Shown piece after piece: positions 1 through 7,286 of a DNA stretch of 13,982 nt. The position numbers and the translations under genes were made by a program. The stretch comes from Blastocatellia bacterium (GTDB lineage: Bacteria > Acidobacteriota > Blastocatellia > Pyrinomonadales > Pyrinomonadaceae). Every line of letters starts with the position of its first letter. The stretch's first letter is position 1. The notes beneath the pieces are model-generated. The model was given only the letters and a program-made list of their open reading frames with translations. It was not told where the DNA came from and made no database searches. The stretch spans positions 1-13,982 of the forward strand of contig PSRF01000261.1 in NCBI GenBank assembly GCA_003175865.1, read 5' to 3'.

Positions 1-1358
1 CCATGGCAGGACAAGTCCTCGGCACTCCTTACTACATGTCGCCTGAACAGTGGGGAGAGATCCCACGCGACGGTAACATTGAGATCGACGGGCGAGCCGA
101 CATTTACAGTCTCGGGCTTGTCTTTTATGAGTTGATCGCAGGACGGCGTTGTTATTCCGGCGCAACACTCCACGAATTGAGACGCGATCACATAACGACG
201 TCGCCTAAACCTCTCGCGGAGGTGGTACCGGGCGTTCCCCAAGCTTTTAGTGATGCCATTCAGCGCGCTACCGCAAAAGATCGAGCAGATCGACAGTCAA
301 CCGCAGCACAGCTCGAGTCTGAATTGAAGGCAAGTCTACACAGCGCTGTGAGTACTTTCCCCATCGCAGGCGCCGACTCTCTTGCAGCAACAATCGCTGC
401 TCCAGTTAATGTGCCGACCAATGCCGATGTGACTGCTGCTACGATTGTAGAGAATCCAGTTCAGACAAGCGGAGGAAGTGCCGCAACTTCACCGCCGCCC
501 GGTGCTGCGGCGTCCGCACCTCCGATCGTGCAGCCACCTCCATCGCAACCGTTTATTCCAACACCAGCGCCGTCCGTAGCAGAGTCAAAAACGATCGCGT
601 CAGTTTTGACTGTGCCACGTGCGGAACCGCGAGTTGGGACCCCAACGAAGAAGAGTAAAGCTGGTTTGATTGTTGGCGTTGCCGCATTACTGTTACTTCT
701 TCTGGTTGGAGGTGGTATTGCGGCTGTCTTCTTTTTGAAATCGAGACAATCCACATCGACCGCAGCAACTGGGGGTTCGACCACAACCAACACCGCATCA
801 ACGACACCGCATGAGGTTGCCAGATACTGGTTAGAGCTTGATCCGAAGTCAGGAAACAAACCTGCGAGAGTAGCTGGCCTTGTGCCTCTCGCGTCGGGAC
901 AATCATTTCGGATGCACTTTGTTTTTCCAGAGGACGGTTATCTTTATTTAATTGGACCGGGTCCTGACGGAAACAAACCCACTGCGTTTCTTACATCCAA
1001 ATCGTCGCCGGAAACCGGTTTGGACAGTAACCAGGCGGGAAGCGGTGTTGATCTGGGTTTTCCAGGTGGCACGACGAATTGGTTGACTCTTGACCGTAAT
1101 CCCGGAACTGAGTACTACACAGTCATCTTTTCCAAGACTCAACTGAGTTCAGAAAATTTCCTAAACGTGCCCGTGAATGGTGAGGCGTTGAGTTCCTCGC
1201 AACGCGACGAAATGAATCAGTTCATTGCGAAGTACCAGACGCAAAAGCCCAGTAGTGAGCTTGATGAGTCGGATACCAATGCACCTTTCGTTCGTGTTAA
1301 GGCCACAAACTCAGCTGATAAGCCGGTAATCTTCGATATCAAGATTCAACACAATTAG
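1..1358 (+). CDS. Membrane Ser/Thr protein kinase, C-terminal part, with extracytoplasmic DUF4384-like domain (5' end outside window)
   Basis: This is the 3' part of a Hanks-type Ser/Thr kinase; the frame is open at the left edge, so the ATG at base 3 is internal. Residues below count from that ATG. Residues 7-17 (GTPYYMSPEQW) are the P+1/APE-equivalent segment and 33-44 (DIYSLGLVFYEL) are subdomain IX with its invariant Asp; the kinase fold ends near 110. A Pro/Ala/Ser/Thr-rich linker runs to about 217. Residues 221-245 form one membrane span preceded by TKKSK, which places the kinase in the cytoplasm and the C terminus outside. Residues 271-380 resemble DUF4384 (FRMHFVFPEDGYLYLIGP, later YYTVIFSK). 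The family usually phosphorylates proteins in response to envelope signals; the ligand is unknown. The N lobe, the catalytic HRD and the DFG lie outside the window. It is followed 36 bases later by a second DUF4384-like gene. Confidence 0.93.
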   Translation, partial: MAGQVLGTPYYMSPEQWGEIPRDGNIEIDGRADIYSLGLVFYELIAGRRCYSGATLHELRRDHITTSPKPLAEVVPGVPQAFSDAIQRATAKDRADRQSTAAQLESELKASLHSAVSTFPIAGADSLAATIAAPVNVPTNADVTAATIVENPVQTSGGSAATSPPPGAAASAPPIVQPPPSQPFIPTPAPSVAESKTIASVLTVPRAEPRVGTPTKKSKAGLIVGVAALLLLLLVGGGIAAVFFLKSRQSTSTAATGGSTTTNTASTTPHEVARYWLELDPKSGNKPARVAGLVPLASGQSFRMHFVFPEDGYLYLIGPGPDGNKPTAFLTSKSSPETGLDSNQAGSGVDLGFPGGTTNWLTLDRNPGTEYYTVIFSKTQLSSENFLNVPVNGEALSSSQRDEMNQFIAKYQTQKPSSELDESDTNAPFVRVKATNSADKPVIFDIKIQHN

Positions 1359-1380
1359 TAATTGAGCTTTGGAGTTCATC

Positions 1381-1386
1381 AGGGAG
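1381..1386 (+). promoter_or_regulatory. Ribosome binding site that fixes the start of the DUF4384 gene
   Basis: AGGGAG lies 8 bases before the ATG at 1395. The frame is also open to a TTG at 1362, but that codon has no Shine-Dalgarno sequence and would add 11 polar residues in front of a good signal peptide. The ATG is therefore preferred. Confidence 0.7.
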
Positions 1387-1394
1387 AGCTATCG

Positions 1395-2273
1395 ATGCGA
1401 TTGAGTTTCGTTATTCTACTTGTTGTATGCCTCGTTGCCTTATTTGGCGTTGCGCCGCTCCTGGCGCAAGATCAGGAGGATGTTCGAGGTGCCTTCATAA
1501 GTTCTCGACCAAAGGAGACTCCTTCGCCGAGCGCGAATCGTCCGCGGCCTCGTCCCAGGCCGACCGCCACGCCCAATGGTCGAGCTAGCGGGAATCCGTC
1601 AACTAATTCGACTGCGCATGGTCCAACTCCAGTTAAAGTGAATAGTGCGCGCCTTGGTTTGGGGCTTTCGCTTTTTATGCGCGACTCGAATGGTTTGGCG
1701 GTGCGAACGGATCCGTCTCACGTTTTTCACAAGGGTGATCGCGTACGAGTTCTGTTAGAGACCAACACCGACGGTTATCTTTATATCTTCAATACGACAA
1801 ACGATGGTCTCCCCGTAATGGTGTACCCACAGGTCGAACTCGACGACGCCGGAAACTACATGCAGGCGCATGTTCCGTTTGAGATTCCATCAAGTTTGGC
1901 TACTGAAGAGCGTCTGCGTTGGTTTGCTTTTGATGAGAATGCCGGAGACGAGAAGCTGTATTTTGTGTTCAGCAAAGAACCGTTAAGGGGCGTACCAATT
2001 GAAGATAATCTGATTGCGTATTGTCGAACCGGTAATTCGATGTGTCCGTTGCGACCGCCCGCAGAAGTTTGGGCTAATGTCCAAGTCAATTTGAAAACGC
2101 CGTTGCAGACAGACCGCGCAACAGAATATGGCGCGGCGCAAACAAATTCTGAACGGCAAGCTACAACTCGCGGTCTGGGTCTCGCCCAGTCAGACCCCGA
2201 ACCCTCTCTAATCATGATGGCAACTTCCAATTCTTCAACTCTGGTGACCGCGCTGGATTTGATTCACAAGTGA
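1395..2273 (+). CDS. Secreted DUF4384-like domain protein
   Basis: A 292-residue exported protein. The N terminus (MRLSFVILLVVCLVALFGVAPLLAQ) is a signal peptide with likely cleavage after the LLA/Q region. Residues about 35-85 are a Pro/Arg/Ser/Thr-rich low-complexity linker, including an RPRPRPRP run. Residues about 90-205 resemble DUF4384: VRVLLETNTDGYLYIF, then a Pro-containing strand (VMVYP), then KLYFVFSKEPL. The same landmarks, GYLYxI and FSK, occur in the outer domain of the kinase encoded just upstream, so the two look like paralogous domains. The C terminus holds TRGLGLAQS (RGLG at 259-262), a motif shared with the CHAT protein downstream. DUF4384 has no known enzymatic function and is often fused to kinases or caspase-like peptidases; here it is a separate envelope protein. 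It shares the strand with both neighbours, with gaps of 36 and 44 bases. An operon with them is inferred. Confidence 0.85.
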   Translation: MRLSFVILLVVCLVALFGVAPLLAQDQEDVRGAFISSRPKETPSPSANRPRPRPRPTATPNGRASGNPSTNSTAHGPTPVKVNSARLGLGLSLFMRDSNGLAVRTDPSHVFHKGDRVRVLLETNTDGYLYIFNTTNDGLPVMVYPQVELDDAGNYMQAHVPFEIPSSLATEERLRWFAFDENAGDEKLYFVFSKEPLRGVPIEDNLIAYCRTGNSMCPLRPPAEVWANVQVNLKTPLQTDRATEYGAAQTNSERQATTRGLGLAQSDPEPSLIMMATSNSSTLVTALDLIHK

Positions 2274-2317
2274 TTGCTGTGGACAGCCGCGCAGGCACGA
2301 ACTAAAGGGGAAGTGAA

Positions 2318-5131
2318 ATGAAATCCGCTACTATGAAACTGACTGCTTTGATGCTAAGTGTCGTCTTGTCAACGATGGCCTTGAATATGGCGACAAGTGC
2401 AAAATCAAACGTACTGGTCGAAGCTCCCCAACAATCTGATCAAGCGAATGCCGCGCTAAAACAGGGTCGGCGGTTATTGAAGCGTGGTCACTCAGATGAA
2501 GCGCTAATCCAGCTTCAGACCGCGCTCAATCTCTACACCAACGCCAAAAACAACAGCGGCATCGCCGCAGTTGAAAATGAATTAGGTGATCTCTATCTGC
2601 GACAGGGACAGTATCCCGTTGCGCTCAATCATTATCAGAAAGCGCTCGATGGTTTTCTCGGCGCTGACAAGCAGAACCAGGCCGCCAACGCCATGGTTGG
2701 TTTGGCGGACGACAAATACAACTCGAACCTGATGCTGGCCAAGATTGGCGATGTCAATTTTCGATTGGGCAAGACTTCTGACGCGCTCTCGGCATACAAC
2801 CGAATGGTAGTTAAGAAGCCTGAGAGCGCTGGCGAAAAAGCAGGCAGGATTACTGGGATCGGTTCAGCAATCCGTGGTCTCGGGAGAAGTAAGCCAACCG
2901 TCGCGGCACCGACAGGCGGCGCTATGAATCTTGCGATGGAAGCGAAGAAGGAACTCGATGATTATCGCAACTCAATCGTTTATTCGAGTCAGGAGTTAGG
3001 ACTCGGGCGCATCGCCTTCGCAGGCAATGATCTTGATTCTGCGAAAAAGCATTTTGAAAGCGTTCTCGAGGCCACAGGAAGCAACATCGCGGGTATTGCG
3101 AAACTTGGACAGGTCCGTCGCTTCCGTGCGGCGGCGCGGACCAGCCTGGGTGATGTTGCGCTCCGTCAAAATCGATTAAATGACGCGGTCACAGCGTACA
3201 CGGCCGCAAAAAAAGGCGCAGAGGATGATAAGCGCCTTGATTTGATGTGGCCTGCTCAACGTGGACTTGGTCGCACTTACTGGATGCGGGCGACGCAGGA
3301 GAAGGACGCTAAGAAAGCGAACTCCCTGCGTGAACAGTCGGTTGCCAGTTATCGTGAATCATTAGCTACGATTGAAACTCTTCGCGAAGGAAGTTTACGT
3401 GCAGATGAAGCGCGTAGCACATTCCTCGCTACCATTAAAGATGTTTACGACGAAGCAGAAACTAACTACGCCGAAATGGCATTACTTGCATCTTCGCCGG
3501 GTGCTTCTTTGAGTGACAAGGCATTGGAATATGCTGGCGAAGCGTTCAAGATCAGCGAAGGGTCGCGTGCTCGATCACTTTTGGATCTGTTGAACGAAAC
3601 GAATGCATCAATAACTGAAGGCGTACCCGCAGAGCTATTAAAGAAGAAGCAGGACAACCTGGATCAGCAACAGGACATTGCTGACATGCTTTCTGGCGTT
3701 AACGTCTCCAATGAAGAGTTGAAGAAAAAACCTGCTGAGCTAGACGCCGATCTCGAGAAACTCCAAACGGACTACGAAGAGATCGAGAATCAGATTCGAA
3801 CTGCCAGCCCACGTTACGCGTCGCTAACCAGCAACAAGCCGATGACTCTTGCCGAGGTGCAGCAAAATGTACTCGACGACAAGACCGTGTTGCTTGAGTA
3901 CGCGCTGCAAACCGACTCATCTTACTTGTGGGCAGTGAGCAAGACTTCGGCGAGCTTGTACAAATTACCGGGGAGAAATGCGATTGATAAGTTGGCGACA
4001 GACCTACGTGCGCAGTTGATCCCCTCGAAACTTCAACGCCGAATCGTCGGTATCGATGTGGCTGAAGCGAATCGTGGATTAGGGATAGCGACCTCGGCGC
4101 CACAGGATTCGGCAGGTTTTGTGGCCGCATCAAATGCGCTCTATAAAGCCGTTATCGAACCTGCTGCGGCAGCTCTGGAGCAAAAGCGTATGCTGGTTGT
4201 TGCTGATGGAGCACTCAATTATGTGCCTTTTGAAGCCCTGGTGAAGTCGGCACAACCTGGTGACTTCGCCTCGCTCGAGTATCTGATCAAGTCGAACGAG
4301 ATTGTGTACAGTCCTTCGGCGTCAGTTGTCGGAGCTATTAAGCAACAGCGCGGTAAGCCAACAGGCAAAGCGATGCTGGTGATTGCTGATCCTGTATTCA
4401 ACTCGAGTGATACGCGTGCTAAAGGTGCTGCAGCAGCACCAGCTGCAGGAAATGAAACCCGTGGACTCGGCATTCAAAGCGCATTGACCGACGTTGAAGG
4501 AGACTCCGCCGCGACGTCGGCAACCTCGGCAAAAATGGAAGGACTGCCGTTGGCTCGTCTTACCGGTACTCGCGTGGAAGCCGATCAGATTTCCAAACTG
4601 GCCAAATCGTCTGGAGCGCAGGCAGATGTTTGGCTGGATCTAGATGCCAGCGAGGACAACGTCGAAACTCGCGATGTCAGCAAGTACAGAATCATTCATG
4701 TTGCCACGCACGGCCTTTTGAATGCGGAGCGACCGCAGTTCACCGGTGTAGTGCTGTCCCTGGTTGGCAACAAGAAAAGCGACGGTTTTCTACGAACTGA
4801 CGAAGTATTTAATCTGCGGCTTGGTTCTCCTCTAGTGATGTTGTCAGCCTGCGAAACCGGTTTAGGCAAAGAGAAGCGTGGTGAAGGTGTAATGGGCCTG
4901 ACGCGTGCTTTCATGTATGCCGGAGCGCCGACTGTTGGAGTCACGTTGTGGTCCGTTGCCGACAAGTCGACAGCGGATTTGATGACAGACTTCTACCACC
5001 GCTTGCTGGCTGGTGGTGATGTTCCATCGTCGTCGGCGCTGCGTGCTGCACAACTCGCGATGATCTCCGGCAAGAAGTACAGTGCGCCATTTTATTGGGC
5101 ACCGTTTGTACTCGTCGGGGATTGGAACTAG
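2318..5131 (+). CDS. Secreted TPR-CHAT domain protein (caspase-like peptidase fold)
   Basis: A 937-residue protein starting behind AAAGGGGA, 6 bases from the ATG. Residues 1-28 are a signal peptide (cleavage after TSA28 likely), so the protein is expected outside the cytoplasm. Residues about 42-165 and 218-440 are TPR-type helical repeats (for example ELGDLYLRQGQYPVALNHYQKAL). Residues about 435-500 form a charged coiled-coil-like helical stretch. The CHAT domain fills about 505-937: LVVADGALNYVPFEAL, then HVATHG with catalytic His798, then LSACETG with catalytic Cys845, ending with the family-typical YWAPFVLVGDWN. Both dyad residues are present, so it should be a competent cysteine peptidase of the separase/caspase clan, although no substrate is known. 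RGLG occurs at 186, 315, 586 and 715; the one at 315 lies in an ordinary TPR helix, while those at 586 and 715 lie in Ala/Ser-rich loops of the CHAT region. The upstream kinase and DUF4384 genes suggest a shared envelope pathway (inference). Confidence 0.94.
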   Translation: MKSATMKLTALMLSVVLSTMALNMATSAKSNVLVEAPQQSDQANAALKQGRRLLKRGHSDEALIQLQTALNLYTNAKNNSGIAAVENELGDLYLRQGQYPVALNHYQKALDGFLGADKQNQAANAMVGLADDKYNSNLMLAKIGDVNFRLGKTSDALSAYNRMVVKKPESAGEKAGRITGIGSAIRGLGRSKPTVAAPTGGAMNLAMEAKKELDDYRNSIVYSSQELGLGRIAFAGNDLDSAKKHFESVLEATGSNIAGIAKLGQVRRFRAAARTSLGDVALRQNRLNDAVTAYTAAKKGAEDDKRLDLMWPAQRGLGRTYWMRATQEKDAKKANSLREQSVASYRESLATIETLREGSLRADEARSTFLATIKDVYDEAETNYAEMALLASSPGASLSDKALEYAGEAFKISEGSRARSLLDLLNETNASITEGVPAELLKKKQDNLDQQQDIADMLSGVNVSNEELKKKPAELDADLEKLQTDYEEIENQIRTASPRYASLTSNKPMTLAEVQQNVLDDKTVLLEYALQTDSSYLWAVSKTSASLYKLPGRNAIDKLATDLRAQLIPSKLQRRIVGIDVAEANRGLGIATSAPQDSAGFVAASNALYKAVIEPAAAALEQKRMLVVADGALNYVPFEALVKSAQPGDFASLEYLIKSNEIVYSPSASVVGAIKQQRGKPTGKAMLVIADPVFNSSDTRAKGAAAAPAAGNETRGLGIQSALTDVEGDSAATSATSAKMEGLPLARLTGTRVEADQISKLAKSSGAQADVWLDLDASEDNVETRDVSKYRIIHVATHGLLNAERPQFTGVVLSLVGNKKSDGFLRTDEVFNLRLGSPLVMLSACETGLGKEKRGEGVMGLTRAFMYAGAPTVGVTLWSVADKSTADLMTDFYHRLLAGGDVPSSSALRAAQLAMISGKKYSAPFYWAPFVLVGDWN

Positions 5132-5153
5132 CCATAATTTACAAGCACTAAAT

Positions 5154-5190
5154 AGCGGGCGGGCGCCTACTTGGCACCCACCCGCTTTTT
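5154..5190 (+). terminator. Rho-independent terminator after the kinase-DUF4384-CHAT block
   Basis: The stem arms are 5154-5167 and 5173-5186, 14 pairs of which two are G-T, around the 5-base loop TACTT. A T run follows at 5186-5190. The hairpin sits 20 bases past the CHAT stop codon. It also overlaps the last codons and stop of the convergent PEP-CTERM gene. On the minus strand it is followed only by an AT-rich stretch, so termination in that direction is less certain. Confidence 0.87.
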
Positions 5191-5871
5191 GTATCTGGCT
5201 CCCAACAGTCCGCTCAATCCCGTAAGGAAAAGTAGACATGTGGTCGGTTCTGGAATCGAGGGAATCGCTGTGCTTGTTCCCTCTACCACGAAGTTGTCGA
5301 TTCGATTGTTACCTGTTGAAGATGTCGCACCATTGAACACAATGCGAAAAGCAGCGTTTGGATTATTGTTCAACCCGGTGATGCTGGTCAGTGTGAAGAT
5401 CAGTGGAACAGCACCAAAGGTAGCGGCCGGGACATAAGGTGAGCCGAAGTCCAGGAAGTTGACGCCATCGGTGCTGTACTGGAACTGATTACTCGTAAAA
5501 CCGGTACTGGTACCCTGCGTTGCGAAGCTCACAATGATATTGTCGAAGCCGACGGTGCTTACATTGACCGTAATGTTTCGACCGTTGTTTGCATTACTGG
5601 TCCCTCCTTGTAGCGATAGCGCCTGCCCAGCAACATCGCCGAGTCGTGCGTTGTTTGTTGTACCTGCAGCGAACACAATGTTCGTTACATTGAAGTTGCT
5701 GGTCATCGTTCCACTACCGTGGTCGACCACCAGATCAGAGTCGTTGAAATTCCAGACAGCAATTTCGTCTGCCCTGACTGCGGCTGCAGTTCCGCAAAGG
5801 ACGATCATGGAAATGATAATCCTTTGAAGGACAGCGATTCGTTGAAGGTGAGGATTGGACAAGTTATTCAT
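5167..5871 (-). CDS. PEP-CTERM sorting-signal surface protein
   Basis: A 234-residue exported protein. The N terminus has a positively charged segment, then a hydrophobic core (IIISMIVLCGTAAAV) and an ARADE-type cleavage region near residue 34. The body is Asn/Thr/Ser/Gly-rich and predicted to be beta-rich (AVWNFNDSDLVVDHGSGT near its start; QFQYSTDGVNFLDFGSPY in the middle), as in many extracellular matrix-type proteins. The C terminus is a clear PEP-CTERM signal: PEP at 207-209, a hydrophobic span at about 212-225, and the basic tail RYKKRVGAK. Family knowledge says such proteins are processed by an exosortase (EpsH/XrtA type) and often act in biofilm or exopolysaccharide; no exosortase gene is in this window. 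The start is supported by AAAGGAG (5879-5885, minus strand), 7 bases upstream. The gene converges on the CHAT gene, and the KRVGAK-stop codons form the terminator stem. Its specific function is unknown. Confidence 0.93.
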   Translation of the reverse strand: MNNLSNPHLQRIAVLQRIIISMIVLCGTAAAVRADEIAVWNFNDSDLVVDHGSGTMTSNFNVTNIVFAAGTTNNARLGDVAGQALSLQGGTSNANNGRNITVNVSTVGFDNIIVSFATQGTSTGFTSNQFQYSTDGVNFLDFGSPYVPAATFGAVPLIFTLTSITGLNNNPNAAFRIVFNGATSSTGNNRIDNFVVEGTSTAIPSIPEPTTCLLFLTGLSGLLGARYKKRVGAK

Positions 5872-6187
5872 ACACTTTCTCCTTTGATGAGGGTTGAGGT
5901 CGCAGAAGAGGTTGGGACCACACTGCGGCCGTTCTGAGAAAGCAGGAGAATCTTTTGTAGAGATGCTCGTGAGGCTATTCAGGAGTTAAAGGCTCTGAGG
6001 ACAGCCAATACTTTCTCGATCTTTGAGGACGGCACAATAAGCTCATTTTCTTTTGGCGTCAACAAAGATTTCGCCCGTCGAGAAAATAACTTTCCTAATG
6101 CTCGTTGAAATGCCTCGAGCCCCCTGATTTGTCCGGCTTAAGTTCTGTAGGCTAATATCGACAGGAAGGGAACAATCACAAAACGGA
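5872..6187. other. Divergent intergenic region between the PEP-CTERM and ytxJ-like genes
   Basis: This 316-base stretch holds no convincing gene. It contains the minus-strand ribosome binding site of the PEP-CTERM gene at 5879-5885 and a possible plus-strand promoter at 6129-6158. A minus-strand open frame reaches in from 6285 but lacks any protein-like feature and overlaps the ytxJ-like gene. I looked for a sigma-54 box (TGGC-N8-TGC), which drives some PEP-CTERM genes, and saw none. Confidence 0.6.
6129..6158 (+). promoter_or_regulatory. Possible sigma-70 promoter for the ytxJ-DUF971 operon
   Basis: TTGTCC (6129-6134) and TAATAT (6153-6158) are separated by 18 bases. Transcription would begin near 6165, leaving a leader of about 23 bases before the ATG at 6188. 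The -10 box is good and the -35 box is weak, and promoter consensus in this lineage is not well known. Confidence 0.35.
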
Positions 6188-6520
6188 ATGGGAAAGAACT
6201 TCTTGCCTGTCGATACTCGCGAGGCGCTAGACACGCTGATTGATAATTCAAAGTCACATCCGGTGGTCGTCTTTAAGCACAGCACTGCGTGTGGAATTAG
6301 TGCTGCGGCTTATCGTGAAATGGAGAAGTATGAAGGTGACGTTAGTCTGGTAGTGGTTCAGACAGCACGCGACGTCTCACGCGAACTTGCGACGATCACC
6401 GGCATTCGTCACGAGTCTCCGCAAGTTATCATTTTGCGAAACGGTAAAGCAGTTTGGAATGCCTCACATTATCAGATCAAAGCTGGAGCTGTAGCGCAGG
6501 CAACCGAGTCGGCCGAATAA
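6188..6520 (+). CDS. ytxJ: YtxJ-like monothiol thioredoxin-fold protein (bacilliredoxin BrxC family)
   Basis: A 110-residue cytoplasmic thioredoxin-fold protein. VVVFKHSTACGIS gives the first strand and the active-site Cys35. HESPQVIIL supplies the cis-Pro78 expected in the fold, and the last strand pair ends in RNGKAVW. Members of the YtxJ family remove bacillithiol from modified proteins in Firmicutes, and the family also occurs in Acidobacteria, some of which make bacillithiol. The usual motif is TCPIS; here the residue after Cys is Gly (ACGIS). There is only one Cys in the protein, which fits a monothiol mechanism. The length is normal for the family. The start is not strongly marked: an AGGAAGGG lies 17 bases upstream, too far to be ideal. 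DUF971 begins 5 bases after the stop, so translation is probably coupled. The family assignment is firm; bacillithiol as its partner is inferred. Confidence 0.87.
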   Translation: MGKNFLPVDTREALDTLIDNSKSHPVVVFKHSTACGISAAAYREMEKYEGDVSLVVVQTARDVSRELATITGIRHESPQVIILRNGKAVWNASHYQIKAGAVAQATESAE

Positions 6521-6525
6521 CATTG

Positions 6526-6822
6526 ATGGCAATAGAACCACGGGAGATCAAACAATTGGATGACGCGACTCTGCGGATTATCTGGTCAGATGATCGAGAG
6601 TGTGTGTTTGTAGCATCAACGCTGCGTCGCGCTTGTCCGTGCGCACAGTGTGTCAACGAATGGACAGGCGAACGAACGTTGAAACCGCAAACGATTTCTG
6701 ACGATCTTCAGATCAATGACGTTAGTGTCGTTGGCAGGTACGCGCTGAACTTCCGCTGGAGCGACGGACACGAAACAGGTATCTACAGTTTTCGTTATCT
6801 GCGAGAACTTTGTGAGCAGTGA
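6526..6822 (+). CDS. DUF971 (gamma-butyrobetaine hydroxylase-like N-terminal domain) protein
   Basis: A 98-residue protein, essentially a lone DUF971 domain. It opens with IKQLDDATLRIIWSDD, followed by the signature LRRACPCAQC near residues 33-42, a short insert, and DVSVVGRYALNFRWSDGHETGIYSFRYL. The three Cys of CPCAQC plus the His of DGHETG match the zinc-binding set seen in gamma-butyrobetaine hydroxylase N domains. Stand-alone bacterial DUF971 proteins are often found near iron-sulfur cluster genes such as the ApbC/Mrp ATPase, so a role in metal or Fe-S handling is plausible but unproven. I set the start at the ATG at 6526, not further upstream where the frame runs through the ytxJ-like gene. 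It lies 5 bases after the ytxJ-like stop and 16 bases before the next gene. Confidence 0.88.
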   Translation: MAIEPREIKQLDDATLRIIWSDDRECVFVASTLRRACPCAQCVNEWTGERTLKPQTISDDLQINDVSVVGRYALNFRWSDGHETGIYSFRYLRELCEQ

Positions 6823-6838
6823 GCAGGGATGAATAGCG

Positions 6839-7111
6839 ATGAACGAAAGAGATTTCTTTAACGAAAAAGAGGAAGTAAAAAAGGCGACTTACAGTTGTCC
6901 GTTTTGTCGCGAACGTGCGGAGTACGACGTACGTTGGCTAAAACGGACAAAGAAGTCGCAACTACCACGCGGCGCAAACGAACTGGACCGCGCCAGGTTC
7001 AACAAATCTAGAGATTACCTCGTGAGAATTGACGACATGCTCGCGTGCCGGAATGTGAGATGTCGTCGGCGGTTTGAGATACCCAGTTCTCAGTCAGTCG
7101 TTTTTATCTAA
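6839..7111 (+). CDS. Small putative zinc-binding protein (CxxC and CX4C pairs)
   Basis: A 90-residue, highly charged, soluble protein that I do not recognise as a named family. It carries two cysteine pairs, CPFC at 20-23 and CRNVRC at 70-75, separated by a basic linker (RWLKRTKKSQLPRG). A split zinc-ribbon arrangement is the natural reading, with the C terminus (RRRFEIPSSQSVVFI) forming a last beta segment. The ATG lies 10 bases after an AGGG. The gene follows DUF971 by 16 bases and is probably the third gene of the ytxJ-like operon. A Cys-rich protein beside a bacilliredoxin-like protein and DUF971 points to metal or redox work in the cytoplasm, but this is inference from position only. Confidence 0.75.
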   Translation: MNERDFFNEKEEVKKATYSCPFCRERAEYDVRWLKRTKKSQLPRGANELDRARFNKSRDYLVRIDDMLACRNVRCRRRFEIPSSQSVVFI

Positions 7112-7286
7112 GAGTAGATCCTCATCAAAACCTGACATCAGTCGGAGAAATGCTCCGTTCGTAAGTCACGACTTTTCCAGCGGCGTTCAATCCAGCCGAT
7201 AAAACCAGAAACAAAAGCGGCTCAGCCTTTGCACATTGACGGCTTAGTTTGTCTTTGAACTTCGGTCAAAAATGAATTGACGACAA

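Noticed and set aside
461..906. Two minus-strand open frames opposite the kinase linker
   Set aside because: They are shadows of the Pro/Ala/Thr-rich linker and membrane span, have no ribosome binding site and show no protein-like features.
2318..5131. CHAT protein as a CRISPR type III-E (Craspase-like) effector
   Set aside because: There is no CRISPR array or Cas gene in the window and the protein carries a signal peptide, so it should act outside the cytoplasm. Secreted TPR-CHAT proteins are common in Acidobacteria and Cyanobacteria.
3699..5239. Several minus-strand open frames opposite the CHAT gene
   Set aside because: They lie wholly or mostly inside a gene with firm family matches, and their products are Arg/Ser/Pro-rich with no recognisable motif.
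6043..6285. An 80-codon minus-strand frame in the gap before the ytxJ-like gene
   Set aside because: It overlaps the start of the ytxJ-like gene on the other strand and its product resembles no protein type; no ribosome binding site was found.
7163..7176. Possible terminator AAGTCACGACTTTT after the Cys-pair protein gene
   Set aside because: The stem is only 4 pairs and AT-rich, too weak to call.
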